64,000 nt of DNA from Strigamia acuminata (GCA_949358305.1 OX442318.1:15978517-16042516); one strand, 5' to 3'; counted from the stretch's first letter, positions 9,009 through 20,928 are shown. The notes: generated by a model not told the origin, from the sequence alone. Translations and numbers: made by a program.

Positions 9009-11139
9009 AAGGGTGTTCGTCAACCGTCAGATGAAAGACGGTAAAGAGACTCGAGAAGTCTGGATTTCGGGTGACGAAGAGCGAGTCTCTCGTCCCCGTG
9101 TCGGCAGACATCCGCTAACTCATCGTGAGCAGCGGAAACGAGACCGCAAAGAGCGGTATTTCGCTCGCTGCGAGGCGCGAGGAATTCCCCTTCCCGAACA
9201 CGCTCTCAAAGCAATCGAAGCGAAGGAAGCGAGAGAGGCACGATCGAAGTCGAGTGGCCGATCTTCCGGGGAGCGTCGCGTCCTAGCGCCAGACACGCGG
9301 GACCTTCGCGAGATCATCACCCAGATGAAACGCAAGAAATTGTCTCGTTTCGACCCCGCGATGCAGTTCGCTCGCAAGATGGGCGTCGTCGAGCATGGTA
9401 CCGTGATTCCACACGAAGTGGCACGGTGGTTAAGCGAATATGTCAATTCGCGACCGCGTGTAGAAAACGCGCCTACGGCCGTCGTTCCACCGACGAGTAC
9501 TGTAAGCCAGCTCCCGGCACTCCAAGTCACGCCGACTGGAGTGCAAGCGACGCTGCCACCGCCAACACAACAGTCTTTGACGTTGCTGTTGCCGACGCAG
9601 TCATCAACGTCGCAACCGTTGCCAGCACAGCAGTCCCTGACGCTGCCGCCGCCGACACAGCCGCTGCCGCCGCCGACGCAGCCCCCGCCGCCGCCGCCGC
9701 CGATGCCGGGTTCGAGCACTACGCCGAACTTGGCCGTCGACGACTCGGTGATGTTGCCCGTTCACCAGAGCATTGCGCGGGAATGCCATAACGCCCGATT
9801 CGGAGAATATTACCCGAGCAAGGCAAGACACGACCGCACCGCGATGTGGTATGAACAGCGTGACGAAAACGCACGGCTGGCTCGAGAAGCAGCCAATCCA
9901 TCGATCGAAGAGCTCTTGGCCTTCGCATTTGTGATGGAGGACCCGAGGGCCGCCGCCGCTGCTCTGCAGGGCGCCGACGTCACTCAGCGCCATTTCATCG
10001 AGTGGGGGATTTCGATGATGCGGCACCACTCGCGCGCGTTCGCTGCAGATCCTGATCGCAGCAACCCTGTAAATCGGCGCAGTCTACAGCTGGCTTTGAC
10101 GAAAATCATGGTCCAGTTATTGACCCCCTCGCTCTTTGGGGTCGGACGACAGGCGATGGCCTGTTGGTCCGTAGTAGACAGAGAGGGTGTGCAGATACCT
10201 CGCGCACTCGTTGGAGAATGGAGCGCCATTCTCCCCAACCCGGCGATGACTCGCTTCGAGCTGACCCGGGACGTGGTGAACCCCGAATGGGAGGGGTATA
10301 AGTTGCGGAGCATGGCCTTCCGCCACGCCGTTACCACGTGGGAGCCAACACCGTCAGCGCAGTCACACGCAATGATGGTCACGAGTGAAGAGCCGATGGA
10401 GAGCGACGCCGCCTCTTCGACTGCTTCACGTGGAGCCCCAACTCCACCTCCGCCGCCGCCACCGATGCCACCAGCGGCGACGCCACAGACACCCGTCCTA
10501 TCAAATGCGGCGGGTAAGCCTAGACGCCTGCTATGCCGGACGCCGCCAACGATGTCCGCCGCTCGCCAGAGCCTGACGCCTCCCGCAGCCCAAGAAGCGC
10601 AGGAAGAGACTGTCCAGCAGGCAGTGGTTTCGAAGAGCGCCAAGCCAGCGAAAGCGGCGAAGCCTCCGACAAACTACTATGAGAAGTTGTGTGACGAGTT
10701 CTCTCAGCTGTCGATGACGACGGCGACGCGCAAATTCATCCTCGCGCAGAGAGACAAGGGGAAATCGGTATTCGTTTGGCTACACAACCAGGTGCGCCAG
10801 ACCACCGATTTGATCCTCCATCAGCGTTTGCTGAGGGCCCACCGTGCGCCTCGAACGGCCGCGGAGGCGAACGCGATCCGGCACACCAATTCCGGGTTTT
10901 CGGCGTTCATTCCGCGGGTTTGGCTGCATGAGAGGAGACGTGCCCCGTACGAGCCAGCCGGCGGCCACGCATTGTGCTTCATTTCCGAGCACGAGGACCC
11001 CCGCGACCAGTCTTCAGCCTTGGTTGGAGATCTGGTTTTGCCGCCCGGCGTTGTGCCGCCCGGCGCTGAGCCGCCCGTCCCTGGAGTGAGTTTCGCCCAG
11101 GCGATGGATCCAGCGTCGGGTCCCAGCAAGAAGGATTGA
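9009..11139 (+). CDS. Unrecognised proline-rich gene, downstream part, fused in frame to copia LTR
   Basis: About 710 codons to a stop at 11139, the continuation of the frame interrupted at 1983. No known domain seen. The sequence has an Arg/Lys-rich helical segment (about 9115-9260), two proline tracts with PPPPPPP (around 9640-9715 and 10440-10480), alternating low-complexity and ordered stretches, and a more ordered C-terminal part (about 10660-10960). In the present allele the frame extends upstream into the 3' LTR without a stop, giving a potential start at ATG 8848 and an LTR-encoded 52-residue N-terminus starting MIYPIFPSAV. Whether a transcript from the LTR makes this chimera is unknown. 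Proline-rich, basic composition suits a nucleic-acid-associated or structural protein of a mobile element, but this is a guess. Confidence 0.6.
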
Positions 11140-12109
11140 TCGCTCCGAACACCGGCGGTCAGAGCTGGGAGGGGGACGTGTGGTGACCCGACTGGGGTGG
11201 GGCACGAAGAGTTTCTCTCGTGGCCTACATACGGGTAAAGAAGGGGAGTCGCACGCGCGCCTCCCTTCCCTCAGAGCATTGACATCCAGTCAATGGACGG
11301 GCGTCTGCCCTGGGGGAGTGGGGGAGATTCGTCTTCTCCACTATTGGGTGGCTTTAGTCACCTGTCACCCCCCGCTTTGTGCAAAGGAATTCGCCTTGCA
11401 CTGAGCGGGCAGAACCAACACAAAAATCAACCAAGATACACGTAAAAGCCAAACGTCCTAAAACGATCAAGCCTAAGTACAAAGACTTCAGGAGTGACCT
11501 AGGACAAGGGACTTTCAACGTGAGTACGATTGATTTGTGTTAACCTCCGCAGAGTAACCTGCGAAACAAGATTACCACACTATTTTAGCAAGCCAGCTAG
11601 AAATAGTAAACCTACTCCAATTTAGCGAGTTGTGCAGACAAACGGTCGCACAAGCCTAAATTGCAGTAACCACGACGAGCGTTCCCGCCGCTGTGTGTAT
11701 CGCCGGGAACCACCAAGCGTCCGCCGCTGTGTGATCGCCGGACACCTACAAAAAACCCTAAACCTAGACAACAGACCAGAAGTAAGACCTTTCAGGCATT
11801 CACTCGCGCCCGACCAGCGTGAGCCCGAAGGACCGAACGAGAAACGTGAGACGAGGACGCCATTCATTGCCACGCCGGCCCAAGACGACACCACGTTGCC
11901 ACGCGGACGCCATCTTGGATCCACAGCGACAAAGGACGACCTCGACCAGTTTCCCGCCAACTTCACACCCCTTTCCTTTTACCTTTTTATTCCCTTACAT
12001 ATTTTATTCCCTTTTAACTGTATATTCCCGTATAATAAATACATTTATTATATTTACCTTTTACATTGTCTTGCCGTGTTACATTATTTGGGTAACCGCT
12101 TGAGTAAAG
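11140..12109 (+). other. Non-coding, probable 3' region of the proline-rich gene
   Basis: No gene seen. AATAAA at 12034-12039 could be the polyadenylation signal of the gene ending at 11139. GCCATCTTGGAT near 11909 resembles a motif found in the LTRs of copia C. Confidence 0.35.
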
Positions 12110-12682
12110 CGGTATTGCGAGATCAGAGAGTGACTCATACCACGTATCAGCGACAGACCGAGTTGAGCGCGACAAAATACTCTGCACAATTGACTGGTAT
12201 TCTTGTGGCAGGTATCGGATGAGCTGGAATGCCTGATACAAATTGTCCAAGTCGTGTTTGACGTCGGCTAATCGCTTCGCCGCATTGCGTATCTTCGCCG
12301 CGAATACGCCGATCGTCTCCGTCGCTGGGTCGTACTTCAGATTGAAGAATTCGTCCAACAGACGTATTATTCTCGCCCTCGAGACCGGTTCGAAGTTTGT
12401 CTTTAGCGTGTCCCACGCTGTTTTCGCGTCCTCGGTCCCGCTGAGCAATTCGTGGTATTGCTCCTCAAAGGCGTAGTAAATTAGGCTGAAAGCTCGCCCC
12501 TTTCGCAGTTGAAAGTCCGAGCGATCTCGCCAAGACGCTCCCGGTGCCAGGGCTTCTTGTGTTCCATCGGTGAAGGCCCAACATCCGTGGTGCATCAACA
12601 GCACTTTGATTTGCTGTTTCCACGTATCGTAGTTCGTCCTATTCAAAAGTGTAATCTTCCGGTCGAGTTTCTCCGTGTCCAT
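12110..12682 (-). pseudogene. Truncated copia gag (relic element D)
   Basis: The - strand frame starts MDTEKLDRKI at 12682 and reads as a copia-type gag N-terminus: start followed by NRTNYDTWKQQIKVLL, then the helical region with WDTLKTNF and RIIRLLDEFFNLKY, ending near TWYESLSDLA at about 12110. Beyond that the frame leaves the family and soon stops. Zinc knuckle, protease and Pol are absent, so this is a 5' fragment of an element distinct from A, B and C. A longer frame upstream to 12769 is probably leader. No matching LTR pair or primer site could be identified with confidence. Confidence 0.75.
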
Positions 12683-13770
12683 TGTGAATTTAGTGTCCAA
12701 CACACCAGAAACACAGCAAAAACACACACAAGATTGCTCAAAAACACTTTGAAATACTGGTAATCGCAACTGGGTGCAGTGTTGCGATGTTAGTTCGCTC
12801 TTAATACTATGTTAGTGTATCCTAGTAACAACACTAAGCTAATAATGGTATTCAACAATATATTCGAAAATAAAACGAAATAAACGAAATAAAGAGTTCA
12901 TATATGTTGGCTTCCTGCTGCAGACTATCCACTTGTTTCGTACTGACAGCTTTGAGTCACACTTCACGTGTGGTTGAGAAAAATCGTCGTATTGTTGATT
13001 TTTCCTCGTTTTTCCGTCTTTTTCGTCTCGAAAAATTCAGTTTCTTCGAGAATTTCCTCGTTTTTGGCAATTCCCGTTCGTTTATTGCTCGTTCACACTT
13101 CCCGTGTGGTTGTCGAGCGTCGTCGTCCTTGCGTATTTGTCGTCGAGTTGTTTTCTCGGCGAAAATTAACGCCACGTCGACGTTACGTATCGCGACTCGC
13201 GATATTCGGAAAATCGTCCGAAAATGGCCAAAATAAACGTATTAAATAAATGTTCTATAATGTTCGAACCCAATTAATGATCCTGTGTCGCTTGATGACC
13301 AATAATCGCTTGTAGAACCGTGGATCCTTGGCATAAGCACAGGTTGATTCCATTCCTCATGGACGCCGCCATCTTGGATTTTGAGGAGAAACGCCCACTT
13401 TTTCACCTGTGGTTGACTTGAGGTATTTCTCTTCACTCTGCCTGTTTTTCCCACGTTGTTTGTGGCCCATAACCTTGTTGAATAGTGTTGCAAACTTCTG
13501 CAAATAGTGACAAATGTAGTGGATTGGAAAAACACATCAGGTGAAAGAAAGAGACATCATGTTAACAGGTGAGAACCAAAACATCAAGTGATCTTTATTG
13601 ATTGGTCACATGACCTCAATGCAAAAGGCGCCACCTGTAGGCAGCATACAGACACTGTATGTAAACAAACATTGCGATCACTCGCGTTGGCCAAACACAT
13701 ACATTAACACATAGTTACATGATAATACGCAAAGATATATATACACACATGTTGTGAAAGTGGTTGCTTA
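12683..13770. other. Non-coding region upstream of the gag relic
   Basis: No gene seen. A short direct repeat (CACACTTCACGTGTGGTTG at about 12958 and a variant at about 13093) is present, each copy able to fold as CACAC...GTGTG. At about 13368 GCCGCCATCTTGGATT resembles the LTR motif of copia C, so this could include leader and LTR remains of the relic at 12110-12682. Confidence 0.3.
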
Positions 13771-14385
13771 TCAATATACATTATATCTTAACACTGGATA
13801 CAAGGCAGCTAATACAGACCATAAAAAACTTTTTTGATCCGAGTTCTGGACATTTACAACGGCCTTTTTTTTCTGCAGACATTCGTCCAGTTCCTGATAC
13901 GACGATTTTTCGGGAACAGAGTGGAATATCGACGCATGTTTGTCTCTTCCCACGCAGCTCTTGAATTGGTTATCGCAGTAGTGACACGGAAAATAACCCA
14001 GCAACCGTTTTGGATCCCTCACAAGTCCGTAGCTATTCTTTCCGTAGAAGAATAGATCTACGTGATGTTTCCTGTTTCTGTGAACGGTAACGTATCTTTC
14101 CACGCGATCGCCATTGCAATAATAAATAGTTACTTCGATATCGGGATTCTGCGACTGGAATTTTTCTAGGTTTCTGTAAGGCAGCGGAAATTCTAAGCCT
14201 TGCAAGTTCAATTCGTGCTCATACTTCAAGTAATTAGATATGCGTTCGGCATTAATAGCTACCGGATGTAAAGATGCAAGAATGGCCCAAACAAAAGACT
14301 TTCGCAAATCCATTTTAAAAGTCAAAACCGCTTTCTTATTGCGAATGACGGCCGATAAATCAATATTCGAACCCAATGGAAAGAA
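13771..14385 (-). pseudogene. Polinton/Maverick-like polymerase N-terminal region, downstream fragment
   Basis: About 205 codons on the - strand continuing the frame of 21406-21986 after the copia A2 insertion. It has the hallmark segment of the N-terminal region of Polinton/Maverick protein-primed DNA polymerase B and related insect ORFs: a KKAV...FVWAILASLHPV block (14260-14298), a conserved LN..GLEFP segment, then a CX2CX12HX4H putative zinc site (CHYC...H...H). The block begins to repeat at 13792-13830 (SFLWSVLAALYPV), after which the frame stops. No exonuclease or polymerase motifs are in the window, so this is a 3'-truncated remnant. The A2 LTR extends the frame upstream in phase to an ATG at 14541. 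Family assignment is from memory of the pattern, not a search. Confidence 0.6.
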
Positions 14386-14862
14386 TAAAGCGATTTCCTG
14401 GCCAAAACATCGGTTAGAAAGGAGTTGACGAGTGTCTAAACAGGTGCGCGACACCGACATGCGTGCGCCATGTTTAATATCACATAAAAGTGTACACGCT
14501 TCGAGGCTAACAACTGCACTCGGAAAAATAGGATAAATCATTGTTGGATTTCAATGATTTGTCCTTTACATTATAAAATAAAAGCAATGACATTCATAAT
14601 CGATAACTAAGCAATAATAACAATACAGGACTCGCTCTTTTGAGCAGACGATGTTATCAGCGCATGCTGCTAAATGGAAACGTTCAACCGCGGTACAGAA
14701 CCAGCATTAATAAAAATCGAGATCGATTGAACGCGACATCGAGACATTAAATAGCAGCACATTCATTACACATATCCGGAAAGTGTGTAATGTAAATATT
14801 CACAAACTATACAATATGGCGACAAACAACCAAACACACAATATTTCCACCACAACTCAATA
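14386..14862 (-). repeat. 3' LTR of copia A2
   Basis: 477 bp, matching 20929-21405. It opens into the host frame at 14385 in the same phase as the 3' LTR of A1 does in its own host gene. Confidence 0.95.
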
Positions 14863-14864
14863 TA

Positions 14865-14873
14865 TCCCCCTTT
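14865..14873 (-). other. Polypurine tract of copia A2
   Basis: TCCCCCTTT on the + strand, i.e. AAAGGGGGA in element orientation, two bases from the 3' LTR. Confidence 0.88.
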
Positions 14874-14879
14874 GTTTGG

Positions 14880-17800
14880 TTATTTGCGCCTTACAAATAA
14901 ATGCTCACACAAGGTGTTAAGTCTGGGCTTGGGTAACCATTTGGTCATCACATCGGCGACATTCAGGGCCCCTGGAATATGCTTAATAGCAAACGTTCCG
15001 CGCTCAAACCAGTCCCTGAGGAAATGAAGCTTTACGTCGATATGTTTATTCGCCCTATTCTCTATTCGGTTTTTGGCGTATTGTATCGCGGGCATACTGT
15101 CCGCGTACACGCATGGGGTGTTCCGATTGATGCTGAACATGATGTCGGCATCGTAAAGCCTCTCTAGCCATATAATCTCCTTTACGCCATCGACCACGGC
15201 CAGAAATTCACTCTCCATGATCGATAACGCAGTCATTGACTGCTTATGGCAGTTCCACATGATCGGAACGCCACCCAAATAGACTATGTGACCCCCGAAG
15301 CTTCTCCTTTTGTCTGCATCGAGGGCAAACGACGCGTCGGTATACACAGTTAGATTATCATTTCGGCAATTGGAAAGATTAATCATATAATCCGACGTAT
15401 TTGCCAGATATCGCAAAATTTGCAATAACATACTAATGTGACGCGTCGAATGTTTCTCATTGTATTGTGAGAGGACAATGACCGAGAACAGGATGTCTGG
15501 CCTTGTCCTGCTCGCCAAGAACAAGAGACTTCCCACTAAGTTGCGATAGGGGAAAGTGGAATCAACCCGCTCCTTTTCCGTCACGCCCTGAATAATCGTT
15601 CCTGGCGTCCCAGGTACTCTAATCCGAAGGCATGAGTCGACCCCATACAACTTACAAAGTTTTTCTATGTATGCCCTTTGATGGATCCTAATTTGGCCCC
15701 CAGACCTATCAAAGGCTATGCCTAACAAGAGGGTCACGGGACCCAAATCAACCGTGTCAAAGGATTCCCTAATCCATCGAACAACGCATTCCTCGACGTA
15801 GTCATCCTTGGAGAAGAGAACTATGTCGTCCACGTAAAAGATAAGAATTGCGTCGTTGTCTAACGCATAAACACAGTTAAGACCCAACAAGGGCACAAAT
15901 CCCAGTTGGAGTAGACGGTCGTGGAGGGCTTGGTACCACATCCGTCCACTCTGATGTAGTCCATATAATGACTTCAACAGCATCCAACACTTATGTTGGT
16001 TTTCGGCTGTTCTGTAGCCCTTGGGAATCTCCATGAATTGGACCTTATCAAGGTCCCCGTACAAGTACGCGGCCTTGATGTCAAGGTGGACATCTCTCCA
16101 ACCTTTCAGTATCACCAAGGTACAGAAAAACACTATAACGAGGACGAAATTGACTACGGGGGAAAATACCTCCGTAAAGTCAATGCCCGGCCTCTGCTTG
16201 AAGCCTTGTGCTACCAAGCGAGCCCGGTAGCGCGCGACTGCACCCGACTGGTCCCTTTTCATTTTATAAATCCATTTTGATCCCAAAAGCAACTCTCCTT
16301 CGGGCTTATCAATTTCTTTATAGACAGTTCGATCGTCGAAGATATCTGTCTCTTCTTTCATCGCCTTTTCCCAGTCCCGTTTGTTGGTGTGCCTCATTGC
16401 CTCCTCGTAGGTATCAGGCTCTACGGCACAGAAACCGGCAAAAGGGAGTTCGGGTTCTTCACCCTCTAAGGTTTTGAAGTCAAAAAGATCTGGGTCGTAG
16501 TGGTAACCCTCTGCGTCGCACCATCGCGCAACGTCAGTCCGACTTCTAAGTTTGTCTTCATTGGGCGAGAAATAAACCACATCAATTTTCCCAGCCGTTG
16601 CCCCGGCTTTCCGGACAGACTGGACCCGTCTCCACTTAGTCATATCCAGCGGCAGCGACAAAGGATCTTTGACCTTCTTTCCCTTTTTGCCCGAACCACG
16701 ACGAGCTTGTATCGTAGGAGGAAGATCAACCTCCTCATCGTCGTCAGGATAAACATTGAAGTAATTCTCGCCATCGCCGTTATCCCCCTTCGCCCCACCA
16801 ATTTCTTCAACTGGATTATCCCCAGCACCAGCATCCCCAACCAAGTCACCTTCAACAGTTTCTATCGCAGGCTGTTGTATCGCTTGTTTTACAAGCGGCC
16901 TCAATTCAGGTCTGAAAACAGGCTTTGGGGTTGTGGGTAAAGGAGGCTTCTCCTTCGGAACCGGGGGTTCAACAGGGGGCGGAATAGGAGGTGGTAGTGC
17001 CTCTTGCACTTCCTCAACAATTTCAGGGATAGGGGCAACGGAATCATCATCATCTCCCTCGGTGTCCGAGGAAGAATCCCCAAAATGTTTGAATTGGCCA
17101 CCCTGCGGTTGCTTGATGGGCTGTTGTAGCCGTTTGCCAATCTCATACCAATATGAGTCTTCGAAAATTCGGACATGTTTGGACGCAAAAACTTGATTCC
17201 GTACAGGATCCCAAACCCTGTAGCCCCTAGTTGATATTGCGTATCCAATGAGTGCTCCCGCCCAAGCCCTTCCTTCCAGTTTGCCCTTTCTGACCTGGGA
17301 CGGGATATGTACAAATGTCTTCGACCCAATACACCTGATGTGTCGCAAAGACAATTTCTTGCCGAAAAACACGGTATAGGGCACTTTTCCTCCAAGCCCT
17401 TCATGGGGGAATCGGTTCTTTAAGTAAACTATGGTCGTCGCTAATTCAGCCCAAAGGGGATAGGGGAAATCATTTTCCAACATTAAAGCTCTGACGCCAC
17501 CGACAATGGTACGGTTTGCACGTTCTGCAACAGAATTCATTTCCGGGCTATATGTATTCGTACGAATACATTTCAAACCAATTTTGGATGCATAATCATC
17601 CCAATTCCGCGAAATAAATTCTCCTCCATTATCAGTTTTAATGCATTTCACTTTCCGTGATGTCGTTCTTTCGACTTCCGTCAACCAACGTTTAAAATGG
17701 CCCAAAACTTCCCCTTTGGTCTTCATCGTTATGATCCACATATAACGTGAATAATCATCAACCAATATAAAGTAAAAATTAGCCCCACCCAAGGAAGTAG

Positions 17801-19727
17801 CTTGTGATGCCCCCCAAACATCCATGTGCACTAAATCTAATACTCCCTTAGTGGAAATGGTAATTATCGGGGGAAAACTCGCCCTAGTGCTCTTAGCACG
17901 GGCACATGCGTCACAAGTGGATAATTCTTTGTTAGACAAATTGATCCCAAAAACGTCCTCGGATTCGGTTAATTTAATAATGCCTTTAGCATTATGGTGG
18001 CCCATTCTGGAATGCCACGTGTCCATACTCTGGGATATTTCTTTCTTTCTCATTTTGATCCCAGTATCCCCGCTTTTGTTAACTTTCGCAGTCGCATTAG
18101 CTTCGGGAACAATAGCAGGAGGTGTCTGAACCTCATTCACTGTTTTCTGTAAATTAATCGCCGCAGGCGCATTCGCTTTGGTTGGCTCGCTTACTTGCGT
18201 ACTCAAATTAGATGCGGATTTTCCCATATCCGGCTTACAGAAACTTTTTAGTAAAGCTGACTTAAAATCTAAAATGGTTAGTAGCGGTTGTACAAATTTT
18301 TCATCCTTCACGGATGATTTGATTAAATCGAGGACAGCAGCTGTATCCTGTTGCGCAGTTAATGCAGCTGTGTTTACAGAATTAACCTCGACCCGGCAGT
18401 TGACTTTGTACAGCCTGTCGCTAGTCCGAACTGCCGAAATCAATGGTTCCTCGATTTTATCTTTGAAAATACTCATCTTCCCATCTTTAACAATTGTGCA
18501 CAACCCAGCCTCATCGGTGCGCCCGAGCGAAATAAGGTTTTTCCGAAAATTCGGTGCGAAGAATACATTCGTCAAAGTTATTTTCCTCGTTCTTTGTCCA
18601 TAGAGCGAAGTGAGGACGATGTTGCCCACACCTTCAATCTTCGATTTTCCTTCTCCTTGTAGAACGCTGAAGTTAGACAACGGTTTGAAGTTTGAAAACC
18701 AATTCCGGTTGAAGGAAAAGTGGTCGGTCGCTCCCGTGTCCACGTACCACTGTGAATCGTAGTTTCCGTGCGACACAAGAGATAAGGGCACTGTGGGCTT
18801 CTCTTCCGACACCGCAGAATACAAAGTGTAGGGCTCATCTGTATAGGGGTCCAGTTGTGTGAGATTTGCTCTCTGTGGACCCCCTCTGCCTCGTCCTTTG
18901 CCACGGGTGCCTCCACGATTCAATTGGGCTGGCGAGCCAGCGCTGGCGGGGAAAGTCCCTTGCTGTTTCGGCGGCGATGGGCACTCCCTGGCGAAGTGTC
19001 CCGACCCACCGCAAGTAAAACATGTTCCACGCGAAGTTCCGGGGGAATTTGGGGTTTTTCCACGAGGTTTCCATTTCCCTTTAGTATAGAAAGCGGTAGT
19101 ATTGTCTGCCAATACAGGTGGGACGCCAAATTCATTGGTCTGTTCATAAAGGCGATTGTACTCGCCAAGTAAACGTTCTTTAACGTTTTTCGCTGTGAAT
19201 TCCGTATCCGACCAGTGATACGCGGTCTGTTTCACAGCCTCGTATTGTGGGGGCAGAAGATCTAAATATTGGAATGCCTGGAATTCATCGGTGACCTCAA
19301 TTTTAACGTCCTTCAGTTCGACGATTTTGCGGTCGACCCGCCCGGTGAAAACTAGCATTTCCTCATTATCTCGAAGTTTCATGTTGAGGAATTCACGTCG
19401 CAACCGAGCACGACGTGCCCTCGTCGTCGGTTGATAAGCGTCCTTTAGGGCTTCCCAAACTTTCGCAGCGGTGGGGCAGGCAACAGCTATCACTTGCTGC
19501 GGCTCAGCGCAACTCATGCAGATAGTGGACATTGCCTTGTCCTCTCGAGCGTTAAACTCTCGCTTCTCTTTTGCAGTGGCTGTTGCAGCCAGTGGTGGCT
19601 CAGAGCCACTAACATGTCCCCAAACGCCGTTGTATTTGAGCAATAACTGGACCTGCACGGACCAGGTGGCATAGTTCGTGCCATCGAGCTTTTTAATATC
19701 CTTGTAATCGTCGTGCTTTGAAGCCAT
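14880..19727 (-). CDS. Copia gag-pol polyprotein, family A copy 2
   Basis: An intact 1615-codon frame that appears identical in protein sequence to A1 (3662-8509): zinc knuckle, DTG protease, D,D-35-E integrase, YVDD reverse transcriptase and RNase H all retained. The nucleotide differences noticed are synonymous, for example the Gln codon before Trp-Tyr of the protease region and an Ala codon near 19092. Start chosen at MASKHDDYKD as in A1. With intact LTRs, primer site and polypurine tract this copy also looks competent. Confidence 0.96.
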   Translation of the reverse strand: MASKHDDYKDIKKLDGTNYATWSVQVQLLLKYNGVWGHVSGSEPPLAATATAKEKREFNAREDKAMSTICMSCAEPQQVIAVACPTAAKVWEALKDAYQPTTRARRARLRREFLNMKLRDNEEMLVFTGRVDRKIVELKDVKIEVTDEFQAFQYLDLLPPQYEAVKQTAYHWSDTEFTAKNVKERLLGEYNRLYEQTNEFGVPPVLADNTTAFYTKGKWKPRGKTPNSPGTSRGTCFTCGGSGHFARECPSPPKQQGTFPASAGSPAQLNRGGTRGKGRGRGGPQRANLTQLDPYTDEPYTLYSAVSEEKPTVPLSLVSHGNYDSQWYVDTGATDHFSFNRNWFSNFKPLSNFSVLQGEGKSKIEGVGNIVLTSLYGQRTRKITLTNVFFAPNFRKNLISLGRTDEAGLCTIVKDGKMSIFKDKIEEPLISAVRTSDRLYKVNCRVEVNSVNTAALTAQQDTAAVLDLIKSSVKDEKFVQPLLTILDFKSALLKSFCKPDMGKSASNLSTQVSEPTKANAPAAINLQKTVNEVQTPPAIVPEANATAKVNKSGDTGIKMRKKEISQSMDTWHSRMGHHNAKGIIKLTESEDVFGINLSNKELSTCDACARAKSTRASFPPIITISTKGVLDLVHMDVWGASQATSLGGANFYFILVDDYSRYMWIITMKTKGEVLGHFKRWLTEVERTTSRKVKCIKTDNGGEFISRNWDDYASKIGLKCIRTNTYSPEMNSVAERANRTIVGGVRALMLENDFPYPLWAELATTIVYLKNRFPHEGLGGKVPYTVFFGKKLSLRHIRCIGSKTFVHIPSQVRKGKLEGRAWAGALIGYAISTRGYRVWDPVRNQVFASKHVRIFEDSYWYEIGKRLQQPIKQPQGGQFKHFGDSSSDTEGDDDDSVAPIPEIVEEVQEALPPPIPPPVEPPVPKEKPPLPTTPKPVFRPELRPLVKQAIQQPAIETVEGDLVGDAGAGDNPVEEIGGAKGDNGDGENYFNVYPDDDEEVDLPPTIQARRGSGKKGKKVKDPLSLPLDMTKWRRVQSVRKAGATAGKIDVVYFSPNEDKLRSRTDVARWCDAEGYHYDPDLFDFKTLEGEEPELPFAGFCAVEPDTYEEAMRHTNKRDWEKAMKEETDIFDDRTVYKEIDKPEGELLLGSKWIYKMKRDQSGAVARYRARLVAQGFKQRPGIDFTEVFSPVVNFVLVIVFFCTLVILKGWRDVHLDIKAAYLYGDLDKVQFMEIPKGYRTAENQHKCWMLLKSLYGLHQSGRMWYQALHDRLLQLGFVPLLGLNCVYALDNDAILIFYVDDIVLFSKDDYVEECVVRWIRESFDTVDLGPVTLLLGIAFDRSGGQIRIHQRAYIEKLCKLYGVDSCLRIRVPGTPGTIIQGVTEKERVDSTFPYRNLVGSLLFLASRTRPDILFSVIVLSQYNEKHSTRHISMLLQILRYLANTSDYMINLSNCRNDNLTVYTDASFALDADKRRSFGGHIVYLGGVPIMWNCHKQSMTALSIMESEFLAVVDGVKEIIWLERLYDADIMFSINRNTPCVYADSMPAIQYAKNRIENRANKHIDVKLHFLRDWFERGTFAIKHIPGALNVADVMTKWLPKPRLNTLCEHLFVRRK

Positions 19728-20928
19728 CACGACGACACCAGGAAAATGCACAATAATAATTGGTTATGCACAGAGAGAACACAATTTCGGAATTTATTCC
19801 GCACACACACTTCACAGGAGCACTTAATCACACAATGCACAATTGTCTCTAGTCCCAAAAACCAAAAAGGAAGGCGAAAATACAGTTTCAACCCGGGGAA
19901 TCTCAATAAGTGAGATTGGAAAACCTTGACTGGCAATCCACCAACTCTTCCGTCCGACCTCCTGGGGTCGCGGGATGGTTGGGGGCCCTGGATAAGCCCA
20001 GCCAAGAATACAGTGCTACGTGCCCGACTGGACGTAGGGTAGCACCGAATCTAACAAGGGACCAACAACAAAAACTTAAAACTATACAGAGTTTCACGAA
20101 AGTATGCAAATAAATCAAAACAGTCTAGATGTGAAGTTGGCCAATTACGGGATCCTTGCGCCGTAATCGGTTCCCACGGTGTGTTCAACGTCGGCTTCAC
20201 GTGTCGAATTAACTCACACGCACGCCGGGGTGCTAATGTGAGGAGAAACCCTCTCAACTGGTGCACCCTGCGTGCAAAACCAGGGTTTCCTCTTGAAATC
20301 GTCGTTGCGCACGTCCGCGCCTTCGTAATTCCACGTCGGGTGTAAATCACGGCTCTTCGTGCTAAATATGGCTGTGTACGTGGACTTACACGTAAACACA
20401 GCTCCAAAACGAATATTCACCGTCGATGGCGATGAAAAACGATCAAAATGGTCGCCACAGAACAAATCTTCGTCCTCGACGATCCTACGACAAATATCGG
20501 TCGTTTTGCGTCGAAACTCCGTCGTGTCGACGTGAATGGGCGTCGTCTCGCTGGCAATACTGATTGCCTCGGCAAAATAACGTCGTGTTGGCGTGTATCG
20601 GTTCAGATGCACGTCTGGGCTGCGATTCGCTTCACGGCCGAATCCAAAATGGCCGCCGCAGGAGAATTTCACAACGACGTCGGAAAAAGTGCTTATTTCG
20701 CACAGAAAAATTTCGAAATAAAGCTGCTTACACACTAAAATGTCCGTAGTAATGTCCGCACACGTTGCCGATCGTTTCCAATCGATTTGGCGAAGAAAAT
20801 CCGTCTGCGTCGGTCGGTTCGCGTTTGCGGCGAAGTCGGGCGACGTCTTGGCTTCGTCTCGCGTCCAAAAAGGTCGGAAATCCTTTACAAACTGGTCAGG
20901 CCGTCGAGAACCATCCTCTGCTACCATA
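19728..20928 (-). other. 5' leader of copia A2
   Basis: The same 1.2-kb leader as A1, with one base difference noticed (Trp/Cys in the uncalled leader frame). The conserved leader motif and hairpins are at 19899-20045. Confidence 0.7.
20916..20926 (-). other. Primer binding site of copia A2 (initiator tRNA-Met)
   Basis: CTCTGCTACCA on the + strand, two bases inside the 5' LTR edge, complementary in element sense to initiator tRNA-Met 3' end. Confidence 0.93.
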
